Source of the DNA: Marinicella sediminis
GTDB taxonomy: Bacteria > Pseudomonadota > Gammaproteobacteria > Xanthomonadales > Marinicellaceae
Length of the DNA stretch: 64,000 nt
Direction: 5' to 3'
NCBI RefSeq assembly: GCF_002000055.1
Contig: NZ_MVBD01000005.1
Coordinates: 248,001-312,000, forward strand
The notes under the pieces are model-generated. The model worked only from the letters and a program-made list of their open reading frames with translations. It did no database searches and was not told the origin of the DNA. Shown here in pieces: positions 8,650 through 17,071 of the stretch; position 1 is the first letter of the stretch; each line of letters starts with the position of its first letter. The position numbers and the translations under genes are program-made.

Positions 8650-9866
8650 TGGCGCACGTTGACAAAGCCGTCAAGCAATACCTGTCTCAATACACGGATC
8701 CCATGGTGCCTGATCTTGCACAGATCACCGGGCAATGGGATCACGTGTTGATCGTGCCTGTTTGTGATGAACATCCGGATTTTATGCGTCAACTGATGAG
8801 CCATCATGGGCATGAATTGGTGTTGTTAATTGTGGTGGTGAACCGCCCTCAAAAACACCCAAGAAGCACTGATTGGCAGCTCAGTAATCATACCCTGGTG
8901 TGTCAGTGGCAAGCGGCGGCAGAGCTACTGGTCAGCATCAGTGATGAGGTGACTCTGTTGTCAACTGTGGATGGGTTTGATGTTTTGCTCGTTGATCACA
9001 ATTTGTTGCCCTATGAAGACCACAAAGGTGTTGGCCTTGCTCGGAAAGTGGCCGCAGACATGGCCTTAAAACTGGTGGTGACCGGGCACATCAAAACGCC
9101 ATGGATATTCAGTACCGATGCCGATGTGATCTTGCCGGCTGGTTATTTTCAGGTGCCGGAACAAATCGGTGGTGATGATCTGGCATGCAGTTTAAGGTTT
9201 CAACACATTTCAACTGATCCCCAGCTGTTGGCGTTGCAAGACGCATATGACTTTAAAATGTACTATTACCAGCAGGGTATCCGCTTCATTGGTTCGGCTT
9301 ATAACTACATTCCATTGGGCAGTACGCTCATCATCCATGCCGAGGCTTATGCCAAAATTCGTGGATTTCCGGTCAGGTCCGGAGGTGAAGACTTCTATTT
9401 GCTCAATAAAGTTGCGAAACTGGGTGGCGTATTTCAGCCGGAACAGCCGGTTGTTGAAATCAACGTCAGGATGTCAGAGCGGGTACCTTTTGGCACTGGA
9501 CCGGCGATCAGAAAAATCCGTGCAGACATCGAGCAGGGACAATTACCGTTGTACTATCACCCACGTATTTTTGTGATTCTCAAAAAATGGCGTAATCAAC
9601 TGCTGGACTATTATCATCAACAGCAATTGCCGGTTGCAGACGAAGGTCTGAATGAATGCTGGGACATGGAAACGGTGCTTGTCAAAGCCATGGGGCAAAC
9701 CAATTCTGAGCAACGGTGGCAACAATTCATTCACGAATGGCTGGATGCGTTTAAACTCTTGAAATCGGTTCATTTTTTGCGAGGGCGTTATCCCTCACTT
9801 GATCGAGAATCGCTATTGATGGAACCAGGCTATGCTTTGGTGACTGGAGGTGAAAGAAGCCAGTAA
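8649..9866 (+). CDS. Glycosyltransferase family 2-like protein
   Basis: A 405-residue soluble protein without membrane segments. The fold of a GT-A type glycosyltransferase is suggested by an N-terminal VLIVPVCDE strand, WIFSTDADV with a DxD-like metal site near the middle, and RSGGEDFYLLNKVAKLGG, the usual acceptor-side acidic motif ('GGEDxxL'). The substrate is unknown. The C-terminal ~120 residues are helical and not recognised. It overlaps miaE by one base, so the two are coupled; a link between a tRNA hydroxylase and a glycosyltransferase is unexplained and may just be operon hitch-hiking. Confidence 0.7.
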   Translation: MAHVDKAVKQYLSQYTDPMVPDLAQITGQWDHVLIVPVCDEHPDFMRQLMSHHGHELVLLIVVVNRPQKHPRSTDWQLSNHTLVCQWQAAAELLVSISDEVTLLSTVDGFDVLLVDHNLLPYEDHKGVGLARKVAADMALKLVVTGHIKTPWIFSTDADVILPAGYFQVPEQIGGDDLACSLRFQHISTDPQLLALQDAYDFKMYYYQQGIRFIGSAYNYIPLGSTLIIHAEAYAKIRGFPVRSGGEDFYLLNKVAKLGGVFQPEQPVVEINVRMSERVPFGTGPAIRKIRADIEQGQLPLYYHPRIFVILKKWRNQLLDYYHQQQLPVADEGLNECWDMETVLVKAMGQTNSEQRWQQFIHEWLDAFKLLKSVHFLRGRYPSLDRESLLMEPGYALVTGGERSQ

Positions 9867-9935
9867 ATGGGCAGCTGTATGACATCAAAACAGCCAAATG
9901 TTGACTGACCACAGCGATTTCGATTGATTGTGCGG

Positions 9936-9958
9936 TTGACAGCTGATGATCCTGTCAA
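9936..9958. other. Hairpin TTGACAG / CTGTCAA
   Basis: A perfect 7-base inverted repeat with a 9-base spacer between the glycosyltransferase end and the tRNA-Ser(GGA) trailer. There is no proper U-tract on either strand, so it is a weak terminator or possible operator rather than a firm call. Confidence 0.3.
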
Positions 9959-10028
9959 AACTTTCGATTTCAGAGTTTCCGGCTCTGATTTGAGCCAGTT
10001 AATTTGGATGTCAATGACATGAAAAGAA

Positions 10029-10118
10029 TGGCGGTGAGAGAGGGATTCGAACCCTCGATACGCGTTAACGTATACCCGCTTTCCAGGCGAGCTCCTTCAA
10101 CCACTCAGACACCTCACC
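10029..10118 (-). tRNA. tRNA-Ser, anticodon GGA
   Basis: On the minus strand the 90-base gene begins GGTGAGG and ends with an encoded CCA after discriminator G. The acceptor stem pairs over 7 positions (last pair G-T), the T arm has GGTTCGAATCC, the anticodon loop CTGGAAA gives GGA, and a long variable arm (around GTATACGTTAACGCGTAT) is diagnostic of class II serine tRNAs. It closely resembles the corresponding E. coli tRNA. Confidence 0.96.
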
Positions 10119-10445
10119 GCGTGGGAGGTGGATTGTAACTGTTTTTTTGACTAATTGGAATGCCTGGATCAGGCAAAACAGTGAAATAGTGCGAAAATGG
10201 GGTGGGTTATCAGCGACCTGTGGTCAGCTGTTTGGGTGCCTGAGGTGTTTGTCAATGCATCGGTTGGGTGATCGTCCTACACGTGTTTATTGGGTTGGTT
10301 TATTGCACTGCCAATTCAGTGATTGCAGTGCTGTTTGCCGATTGATGGCCGCAGCCATTGTTTAACTTTAAATCCTGGGTGAAAAATCCAAATCCGATCT
10401 TAAAAACCGATATACTGATTCTGAATCCATCATCCATTGCTTAAT
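10119..10445. other. Intergenic region between tRNA-Ser(GGA) and the nhaC-like gene
   Basis: About 330 bases without a convincing gene. It should hold the minus-strand tRNA promoter at its left and the nhaC-like promoter at its right (a TATACT-like -10 near 10410). A 72-codon open frame in it has no ribosome binding site and no recognisable sequence. Confidence 0.5.
10132..10137 (-). promoter_or_regulatory. Candidate -10 box for tRNA-Ser(GGA)
   Basis: On the minus strand TACAAT lies 14 bases upstream of the mature tRNA 5' end, a suitable distance for a short leader. The -35 region (TTCCAA) is poor. Confidence 0.35.
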
Positions 10446-11840
10446 ATGACTGAGAAAAAAGTCCATTTTTTACACGCCTTGTTGGTGTTTGCTGGTTTAT
10501 TCGCTTTGATTGCCACCGGAATGTTTGTGCTTGACCACTTGTTACATGTGGTGTTGTTTGCCGGAGTGGTGTGGACCGCTTTGCATGCGACTTATCTGGG
10601 ATTCCGTTATGAAACCATCAGGGCAATGATGAGCAGTGCCATCAGTCGTGCACTGCCAGCCATTTATATCTTTTTGCTGATTGGACTGGTGATTGCTGCT
10701 CTGATGAAAAGTGGTACCGTCGCCACCTTGATATATTATGGCCTGGACTGGATGTCTCCGGCGGTGTTCTTGCCGGTTGGTTTTGTGCTCTGCGCTTTGA
10801 TGTCCTTACTGACAGGAACTTCATGGGGTACGGTAGGCACACTGGGCGTGGTTTTTATGGGCATTGGAGTTGCCCAGGACATGCCGTTGTACTGGGTTGC
10901 TGGCATGGTTGTGTCGGGTGCCACTTTTGGTGACAAAATGTCGCCAGTTTCAGACACCACCAACCTGGCGGCGATGAGTGCAGAAACTGATCTGTATGCT
11001 CATATTCGTTCAATGATGATGACCACCATTCCAACTTTTGTCATCGTTACCCTTATTTTTGCAGGCGTGGGGTTTGGTCTGTCAAGTGAAGCCGGTGATT
11101 CTGCTCAGGTGGCGAACATTCAGGTTGCTTTGGCTGATGAATTCAACCTCAATCCACTGATCACCATCTGGCCTGTGGTGGTGATGGTGCTGCTCAGTTA
11201 TCGGCGAGTGGCAGCTGAAGTCAGCATGACAGCCTGTGTGGCTGTCGCTGTGGTGATTGCTTTGTTGTTTCAGGATGTGACATTTCAAGAAATGTCCCAG
11301 GCACTTTGGTCAAACAAAGCTGCTGAAACAGGCGTGGAGAACATCGATCAATTGCTTGGCCGGGGCGGGTTGTTCAGCATGGCATGGACTTTGCTATTGG
11401 CATTGATAGCCATTGCTTTGGGAGGAATTCTGCAGGGAGCTGGTTTTGTGCTGGCACTGCTGGGAGGTTTGGTGGCAGTCATTAAACGCACCGGATCTTT
11501 GGTCGCTGCAACGATTGGTTCAGGTTTATTGACCGTGGCAGCTTTGGGCGAGGGTTACATTGCCATCATCCTCAATAGTCAGGTGTTTAAAAAGGCATAT
11601 GAGCGTAAAGGCATTGATTCAGCGGTATTGTCAAGATCGGTAGAAGAGGGTGTTACATTACTGGCGGGTTTGATTCCGTGGACCACAGCCGGCGCTTTTT
11701 ATGCCGCCACATTAGGTATCTCAGTGCTGGAGTTTGCGCCGTATGCGTTGTTGAACTTGCTCAATCCGTTGGTGGCCATTGTGTTTGCCTATCTGGGGAT
11801 CGCCATTATCAGATCTGCTGACAAAAAGATAAAAAACTAA
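10446..11840 (+). CDS. nhaC: Na+/H+ antiporter, NhaC family
   Basis: An inner-membrane secondary transporter of about 464 residues with eleven or so hydrophobic segments. The two hallmark segments are GTSWGTVGTLGVV and GATFGDKMSPVSDTTNLAAM, which line the ion path in NhaC-type antiporters; a symmetrical second half contains AALGEGYIAIILNSQ and GLIPWTTAGAFY. The likely reaction is proton uptake against sodium export, in keeping with a saline habitat; some family members exchange malate/lactate instead. I take the ATG at 10446 rather than the TTG nine bases upstream; neither has a strong ribosome binding site. Its stop codon overlaps that of the convergent yitT-like gene. Confidence 0.88.
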   Translation: MTEKKVHFLHALLVFAGLFALIATGMFVLDHLLHVVLFAGVVWTALHATYLGFRYETIRAMMSSAISRALPAIYIFLLIGLVIAALMKSGTVATLIYYGLDWMSPAVFLPVGFVLCALMSLLTGTSWGTVGTLGVVFMGIGVAQDMPLYWVAGMVVSGATFGDKMSPVSDTTNLAAMSAETDLYAHIRSMMMTTIPTFVIVTLIFAGVGFGLSSEAGDSAQVANIQVALADEFNLNPLITIWPVVVMVLLSYRRVAAEVSMTACVAVAVVIALLFQDVTFQEMSQALWSNKAAETGVENIDQLLGRGGLFSMAWTLLLALIAIALGGILQGAGFVLALLGGLVAVIKRTGSLVAATIGSGLLTVAALGEGYIAIILNSQVFKKAYERKGIDSAVLSRSVEEGVTLLAGLIPWTTAGAFYAATLGISVLEFAPYALLNLLNPLVAIVFAYLGIAIIRSADKKIKN

Positions 11841-12670
11841 CTGATTCTGGATATCCGACTGTCGCCAACCATTTCACTGGCTTCCATGGTCACCACCAAG
11901 GCATTGGCATCTATGCCGAGCACCAATTCCTTGAGCTGGTTAATGCGGCGGGCATCAATCACCACAAAAAGTATTTGTTTGGTGTGTTCTCCACTCAGGT
12001 TGCTGCCAGACAGGATCGTACCATCCCGGTTCATCCGGCTGGCTATGGCAGTCGCAATTTCAGGGAGTTTGACCGAGACAATATTGATGGTCTTTTCGCT
12101 GACCCGGCCGGTTAGAATCCGGTCTATTACCTGAGCAGTGACATAAATGCTGATCATGCTCCACAATATTTTTTCCATGTCCTTAAAGAGCAAGCCTACA
12201 CTGAGTATGATGATACTGTCCATGATCAACAGCACCTGAGCTGCTTTGATGTGGGTGTGACTGGCAATTATTTTCGCCACGATGGTGGTGCCACCGGCTG
12301 ACGCATGACCTTTGAGCACCAGCCCTACACCAATGCCCGCAAAGATCCCGCCATAGAGGGTGGATAACAACATACTGCTGATTGCCGGAATGGTCAGATA
12401 GAGGGTAATTAAATCCACAGTGACGGCGGTCAGCACCATGGAATAAATGCTGCGCAGGGCAAATGCCGTGTCCATGTAGCGAATGCCAGCCATGATGAGT
12501 GGAATGTTGATCATCAGCATCGATACCCCTACCGGAGCAGAGGTGATCATGTGCAGCAAGATGCCCATGCCTGGAGTGCCACCGGTAACGATTTGAGCCG
12601 GGGTCAGAAACATCGCCACAGCCACTGCCAGAATCAATGAGCCTGAGGTAATCAGCAGGTATTTTTTCAT
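11837..12670 (-). CDS. YitT family membrane protein (DUF161 + DUF2179)
   Basis: A 277-residue protein with five or six transmembrane segments in its first ~190 residues, containing FLTPAQIVTGGTPGMGILLH and LKGHASAGGTTIVAKII, both characteristic of the YitT/YpjC family, and a soluble C-terminal DUF2179 domain with the ending FVVIDARRINQLKELVLGID. Function is not established; transport has been suggested for the family. It is the last gene of a minus-strand operon ampD-like / tesB / yitT, 7 bases after tesB. Its TAG stop overlaps the convergent nhaC-like TAA, with no terminator between. Confidence 0.87.
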   Translation of the reverse strand: MKKYLLITSGSLILAVAVAMFLTPAQIVTGGTPGMGILLHMITSAPVGVSMLMINIPLIMAGIRYMDTAFALRSIYSMVLTAVTVDLITLYLTIPAISSMLLSTLYGGIFAGIGVGLVLKGHASAGGTTIVAKIIASHTHIKAAQVLLIMDSIIILSVGLLFKDMEKILWSMISIYVTAQVIDRILTGRVSEKTINIVSVKLPEIATAIASRMNRDGTILSGSNLSGEHTKQILFVVIDARRINQLKELVLGIDANALVVTMEASEMVGDSRISRIS

Positions 12671-12677
12671 GGCTTAA

Positions 12678-13553
12678 CTATTTGGCTTCATCCCACAGTC
12701 GCATGAGTCCCTGCTGGGCGGTTGAAGCCACCAGTTTGCCATGAATGTCAAACACATGGCCGGTGGCAAAGCCTCTGGCTTCAGATGCACTGGGGCTGTC
12801 GCAATCATACAGCAACCAGTCATCGATTTGAAACGGCCGGTGAAACCACATGGCGTGGTCCAGACTGGCAAATTGTAGCCTGGGATCCAGGTAGGAGATG
12901 CCGTGTGGCAGTGTTGCGGTTGAGACCAGGTGAAAATCGGACACAAATGTCAATAAGGTCCGATGGCAAGCCTGGTCCGCTTCCAGTGGGTAGCGGGCTT
13001 TGAACCAGATGCGCTTGATGGGTTGCTTGGGCTCACTGTCAAACGGATCGACATCATCAACAAAACGAAATTCAAACGGCCCCTGGGTGGTCAGGGTGCG
13101 GCGCATTCTGGGTGACAGGTGTTTGATTTTATCACCGGGAATCAGGGTTTTTTCAGTTAAGTCATCGGGTTTAGGTACATCAGGCATGTCTTTTTGATGT
13201 TCCAGACCCGATTCATGACGCTGAAATGAAGCGGACAGTATCAGAATGGGTTTACCGTTCTGAATCGCCGAAACCCGTCGGTTACTAAAAGTTCTGCCAT
13301 CACGGGCCCGTTCAACCTGGTATATCACTGGTTTATTACAGTCACCTTCCCTGAGGAAATAGGCATGCAAAGAATGCACCTGTTGATCTTTGGTGGTCTG
13401 ATATGCTGCTTTAAGGGCTTGCGATAAGGCCTGACCACCAAAAATTCTTCCTGTGCCAATGTCCAGAGACTGGCCTCTGAACAGGTTTTCTTCCAGGTTT
13501 TCAAGGTCAAAGTAAGTCAATAGGTGGTTCAGTTCATTGGTAGTATTTTGCAT
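12678..13553 (-). CDS. tesB: Acyl-CoA thioesterase II
   Basis: A 291-residue double-hotdog thioesterase that hydrolyses medium- and long-chain acyl-CoA to free fatty acid and CoA in the cytoplasm. Recognisable blocks are the N-terminal LFRGQSLDIGTGRIFGGQAL, HSLHAYFLREGD, RDGRTFSNRRVSAIQ in the first hotdog, and SLDHAMWFHRPF with the catalytic Asp in the second. The length fits TesB (about 286). Its start overlaps the end of the upstream amidase gene by 20 bases, indicating coupled translation. The physiological role of TesB is generally unclear; here it would connect with acyl-CoA turnover. Confidence 0.94.
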   Translation of the reverse strand: MQNTTNELNHLLTYFDLENLEENLFRGQSLDIGTGRIFGGQALSQALKAAYQTTKDQQVHSLHAYFLREGDCNKPVIYQVERARDGRTFSNRRVSAIQNGKPILILSASFQRHESGLEHQKDMPDVPKPDDLTEKTLIPGDKIKHLSPRMRRTLTTQGPFEFRFVDDVDPFDSEPKQPIKRIWFKARYPLEADQACHRTLLTFVSDFHLVSTATLPHGISYLDPRLQFASLDHAMWFHRPFQIDDWLLYDCDSPSASEARGFATGHVFDIHGKLVASTAQQGLMRLWDEAK

Positions 13554-14115
13554 GGCTGCCTATGTTTATCAGTTGAATGTTTTTCATCACAAAATCCCAG
13601 GGAAACAGTGGGCCCGGGTCTGTTTTTCTGCGCACCTTTTGCTGTGGGTCATTGGCGGCCGGGAGGGTGGATTGATCTATGTCTTCATGGCCAGTGATGT
13701 GTTGCAGACTGGGGATATGGCTGTGCAAGTGTTTGATCAACGCAATCAGGGCGTCAATTTGCTTGTCGGGGTAGGGTTCAGTCGGTTGCTGGTGTTGGCT
13801 GTGGTGCCAGTCAGGGTAGCGGCCCAGGTTGATCAACTCAATGCCAATCGAACTGGCGTTGTGTCCTTTGACATGATGGGCAATTTTTTCACGCTTGACC
13901 CAGCAATGGATTGAGCCATCCCGATCAATGTAATAATGCCCAGAGTTGCCTGTTCCGCTTGGGTAAAGGACTTTTTCACCGTATTCGCGGGCCATGGCCA
14001 GATCGGGCAATTCAGTACAGTGAATGACCAGCAAAGCGATGTCGGATAACGAACGGTCATCCAGGCTCGATTCGTAGGGCAGTGGGTTGGTTGTGATTTG
14101 CACAATGAAAGCCAT
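13534..14115 (-). CDS. AmpD-like N-acetylmuramoyl-L-alanine amidase
   Basis: A 193-residue amidase_2 domain protein with no signal peptide, so probably a cytoplasmic enzyme that cleaves the lactyl-amide bond of anhydro-muropeptides during wall recycling. Zinc ligands can be assigned as His32 (VIHCTE), His143 (TGHEDID) and Asp166 (RKTDPGPLF). Between the last two there is an extra loop of about 13 residues (DQSTLPAANDPQQKVRR region) compared with classical AmpD, where GH is followed closely by APGRKTD; this loop is common in AmpD relatives I recall from other gammaproteobacteria. First gene of the minus-strand operon with tesB and yitT. Confidence 0.88.
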   Translation of the reverse strand: MAFIVQITTNPLPYESSLDDRSLSDIALLVIHCTELPDLAMAREYGEKVLYPSGTGNSGHYYIDRDGSIHCWVKREKIAHHVKGHNASSIGIELINLGRYPDWHHSQHQQPTEPYPDKQIDALIALIKHLHSHIPSLQHITGHEDIDQSTLPAANDPQQKVRRKTDPGPLFPWDFVMKNIQLINIGSHAKYYQ

Positions 14116-14230
14116 TTTTGATTTGACTTAGTTTAGCAAATCCCCGGTCAACCTGTCACCCTCCTCATGGGGCAATTTATGACTCACTGATTGGTCTGTC
14201 TAAAACCCTGTGAAAACAGGTCAAAGGCGG

Positions 14231-14236
14231 TATAAT
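14231..14236 (+). promoter_or_regulatory. Candidate -10 box for yceD-rpmF-plsX-fab operon
   Basis: A perfect TATAAT lies 68 bases before the yceD ATG, just after a small CCTGTGAAAACAGG hairpin. No good -35 hexamer is visible at 17 bases. Confidence 0.4.
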
Positions 14237-14303
14237 TGGAAACCTGTAAAAACACGTTAATTGGTTTGCATTCAGGTGTTAAAACCAGTAGAATTCGCCG
14301 GCT

Positions 14304-14813
14304 ATGGTTAAATCACTACCAGATTCAATCGAATTGAACGCTGCAGTCAGGAAGGAATGGCAGTTGACAGGAGCGGTTTTGTTGTCCGACCTGGATCGCA
14401 TGCCCACTGAAATGATTCGTTCAGCAGATGCTGTGATTGAGTATGAAATTTATTTCAGACAATCGACTGCGGTATTGGGTGAAGCAGTGGTCAGAATCAA
14501 AGCTGATCTTGAATTAATCTGTCAGCGCAGCCTGGAGACGTTTAAGTTTCCATTGCGCAGTGATAACACCATAGGCTTTATCAGTGAGCTTGAAGATGAA
14601 GAAAAACTGGCCACCGATGTCTCACCGTCATGGGTGGAAGACATGCTGGTTGATCCAAAGGCGTTGATAGAGGATGAGATATTGTTGATGATTCCGGATG
14701 TACCGGTTAAGCCGGGTGCGGAATTAGACAGTCAGTACCTGAATGATCAGGATGACGACACAGCAGAAGAAGAGGTGGAAAACCCTTTCGCTGTATTGAA
14801 AGATTTAAAATAA
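14304..14813 (+). CDS. yceD: YceD family protein (DUF177), 23S rRNA accumulation
   Basis: A 169-residue acidic cytoplasmic protein. The conserved CQRSLETF segment in the middle and the [11 protein letters not shown]-like C-terminus identify the DUF177/YceD family, which in E. coli and plants is needed for normal 23S rRNA accumulation. The family is nearly always encoded just before rpmF, as here (16-base gap), so ribosome assembly and L32 supply are linked. The C-terminal third is strongly acidic ([10 protein letters not shown]). Confidence 0.9.
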   Translation: MVKSLPDSIELNAAVRKEWQLTGAVLLSDLDRMPTEMIRSADAVIEYEIYFRQSTAVLGEAVVRIKADLELICQRSLETFKFPLRSDNTIGFISELEDEEKLATDVSPSWVEDMLVDPKALIEDEILLMIPDVPVKPGAELDSQYLNDQDDDTAEEEVENPFAVLKDLK

Positions 14814-14829
14814 TTTTGGAGAACTCAAA

Positions 14830-15021
14830 ATGGCAGTACAAAAGAGCCGTGTAACACCGTCGAAAAGAGGCATGCGACGCGGGCATGATAAATTGAAAGC
14901 AAGATCTTTATCAGTTGAGCCGGAAACCGGTGAAACTCACTTGCGTCATCACGTCAGCCCTGAAGGATTTTATCGTGGTAAAGAAGTGATCCAGTTTGAA
15001 CAAGCTGACGCTGACGAATAA
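14830..15021 (+). CDS. rpmF: 50S ribosomal protein L32
   Basis: A 63-residue basic protein with the L32 start [20 protein letters not shown] and a C-terminal [15 protein letters not shown]. Cysteines of the zinc-binding L32 type are absent, so it is the non-zinc form. A TTTTGGAGAA ribosome binding site precedes the ATG. Classical order yceD-rpmF-plsX-fabHDG couples ribosome and phospholipid synthesis. Confidence 0.97.
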   Translation: MAVQKSRVTPSKRGMRRGHDKLKARSLSVEPETGETHLRHHVSPEGFYRGKEVIQFEQADADE

Positions 15022-15074
15022 AGACTGATCAACAGCCTGTATGCACCAGTTGACATACAGTCGAACAGTTAACA

Positions 15075-15107
15075 AAATGGGTAAAGCAAACACTTTGCCC
15101 ATTTTTT
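15075..15107 (+). terminator. Terminator/attenuator hairpin between rpmF and plsX
   Basis: AAATGGGTAAAG (15075-15086) pairs with CTTTGCCCATTT (15093-15104) with one G-T pair, followed by a T run to 15107. It ends only four bases before the plsX ATG, so it can both terminate the abundant rpmF message and, on read-through RNA, mask plsX initiation. Confidence 0.8.
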
Positions 15108-15111
15108 ATTG

Positions 15112-16056
15112 ATGAACAGTCAATTTCCAATCACCGCAATCGACCTGATGGGTGGCGATGACAGTCCGCTGACGCGATGGCGTGCGATCAATAAATACAT
15201 CAAGCTAAACCCCAATCATGCATTCAAAGTCTACCTGGACGAATCCTGTATGCAGCAACACCAGCAGACATTCGCAGAGTGTCCTGACAACATCAGTCTG
15301 ATCATCGCAGAGAATTCCATATTGATGGATGAATCTCCGATCCGTGCGTTGCGTCAAAAAAGAACCAGCAGCATGTCTGTGGCCATCAAAGCGGTGGCTG
15401 ATGGTGAAGCTGATGCCATTTTGACAGCCGGTAATTCCGGCGCGCTGGTGGCACTGGCCAAATACTGGCTTAAAATGTCATCCACCATTGAAAGGCCTGC
15501 TTTGGCTACGGTGCTGCCAGGCAGCCCCAAACCCACTTTGCTACTGGACATTGGCGCCATGCTGGAATACCGGGCAGAGGACCTGTATGGGTTGGCTGAA
15601 CTAGGTGCGCAGGTGGCGCCAGAATTACTGAACTGCGGACCAAGACCGGAAGTGGCGCTGCTGAATGTGGGTACTGAACACATCAAGGGTCATGACACCG
15701 TTCAGCAGGCAGATCGCCTGTTGCAGGATTCTGAACTGAATTATCTGGGTTTTTGCGAAGGAACTCACCTGTTTGCTGGTTTTGCTGATGTGGTGTGTTG
15801 TGATGGTTTTGTGGGTAACATTACCTTGAAAGCCTGCGAGGGGCTGATGCAACAGGTGCAAAGCAAACGACACCTGAAATGGTGGCAAAAATGGTTTTGC
15901 CAATTTAATGATGTGAATTTAAATCCGGCCCAATATAATGGTGCCTTGTTGTTGGGGTTGGATGGTTTGGTGGTCAAGGCCCATGGCAACAGTGATGAAC
16001 AGGGTTTTTATCATGCCCTGGTCAAAACCGGCGAATGGATGACTAAAATCAAATAA
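15112..16056 (+). CDS. plsX: Phosphate acyltransferase PlsX
   Basis: A 314-residue peripheral membrane enzyme that makes acyl-phosphate from acyl-ACP and phosphate, feeding PlsY in phospholipid synthesis. Recognisable are AIDLMGGDDSP at the start, RTSSMSVAIKAV, the ILTAGNSGALVALAKY loop, PTLLLDIGAM and CCDGFVGNITLKACEGL. I use the ATG at 15112; a TTG three bases upstream is also in frame. There is no Shine-Dalgarno because the preceding bases belong to a terminator stem, which may keep PlsX translation low. It is somewhat shorter than the E. coli enzyme (about 356), chiefly at the N- and C-terminal edges. Confidence 0.93.
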   Translation: MNSQFPITAIDLMGGDDSPLTRWRAINKYIKLNPNHAFKVYLDESCMQQHQQTFAECPDNISLIIAENSILMDESPIRALRQKRTSSMSVAIKAVADGEADAILTAGNSGALVALAKYWLKMSSTIERPALATVLPGSPKPTLLLDIGAMLEYRAEDLYGLAELGAQVAPELLNCGPRPEVALLNVGTEHIKGHDTVQQADRLLQDSELNYLGFCEGTHLFAGFADVVCCDGFVGNITLKACEGLMQQVQSKRHLKWWQKWFCQFNDVNLNPAQYNGALLLGLDGLVVKAHGNSDEQGFYHALVKTGEWMTKIK

Positions 16057-16083
16057 AAATAACAACGTGTGGGATAGAAAATC

Positions 16084-17055
16084 ATGAGAATTTATTCAAG
16101 AATTGCGGGGACTGGCAGCCATTTGCCTGAAAAGATTTTAACCAATGCCGATATGGAAAAATTGGTAGATACGGATGATCAATGGATACAGGAAAGAACT
16201 GGAATCAAACAACGACACGTGGCAGGAGACGGTGAGACTTCATCAACTTTAGGTCTCGCGGCTGCACAAAAAGCATTGGAAGCAGCTGGCATCACCGCCA
16301 AAGACATTGATTTAATCGTGGTGGGTACCACGACACCCGACCTGGTCTTTCCCAGCACTGCTTGTTTGATTCAGAAAGGCCTGGGTTGTTCAGGCATCAC
16401 TGCCATGGATGTCAATGCGGCTTGTAGTGGTTCCATATATGCACTGAGTGTGGCCGATAAATTCATTCAGTCCGGCCAACATAAAAAAGCCCTGGTGATT
16501 GGCACCGAAACCCTGACGCGAATGGTTGACTGGACGGATCGCACCACCTGTGTGCTGTTTGGCGATGGTGCCAGTGCAATGGTGTTGGAAGCCAGTGATG
16601 AGCCAGGAGTTATGTCTACCCATTTGCATGCTGATGGAGCGCATGATCATTTGCTTAATGCCACAGTTGGGGTGTCCTCCGGATTGAAAAATGAGCCCAA
16701 TGGTGGTTTAAAAATTCGCATGAAAGGCAATGAGGTTTTCAAAATGGCAGTGACCACATTGGGTCGCATTGTCAAAGAGACCCTTGTGGCCAACAAGCTG
16801 AAAAAAACCGACATTGATTGGTTGATACCACATCAGGCCAACTTGCGAATCATCACCGCCACGGCGAAAAAACTCAGCATGAATATGGACCAGGTTATTG
16901 TGACCGTAGATAAACACGGTAACACATCGGCCGCTTCTGTGGGACTGGCTTTGGATGAAGCCATCAGAAGTGGAAAAGTAGCACGTGGGGACGTGTTGTT
17001 ATTAGAGGCCTTTGGTGGTGGATTCACCTGGGGTTCTGCACTGATCAAATACTGA
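16084..17055 (+). CDS. fabH: 3-oxoacyl-ACP synthase III (KAS III)
   Basis: Initiates type II fatty acid synthesis by condensing acetyl-CoA (or another acyl-CoA) with malonyl-ACP in the cytoplasm. In 323 residues the catalytic Cys114 is in DVNAACSGSIYA, the His in WLIPHQANLRI and the Asn in KHGNTSAASVG; GGGFTWGSALIKY ends the protein as in other FabH enzymes. It follows plsX by 27 bases and precedes fabD, the usual order. The primer specificity (straight or branched) cannot be seen. Confidence 0.97.
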   Translation: MRIYSRIAGTGSHLPEKILTNADMEKLVDTDDQWIQERTGIKQRHVAGDGETSSTLGLAAAQKALEAAGITAKDIDLIVVGTTTPDLVFPSTACLIQKGLGCSGITAMDVNAACSGSIYALSVADKFIQSGQHKKALVIGTETLTRMVDWTDRTTCVLFGDGASAMVLEASDEPGVMSTHLHADGAHDHLLNATVGVSSGLKNEPNGGLKIRMKGNEVFKMAVTTLGRIVKETLVANKLKKTDIDWLIPHQANLRIITATAKKLSMNMDQVIVTVDKHGNTSAASVGLALDEAIRSGKVARGDVLLLEAFGGGFTWGSALIKY

Positions 17056-17071
17056 TTATCACTTTATAACA

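Noticed and set aside
10147-10365. 72-codon plus-strand open frame after the tRNA-Ser(GGA) gene
   Set aside because: No ribosome binding site, no recognisable protein pattern, and it lies in the presumed promoter region of the nhaC-like gene.
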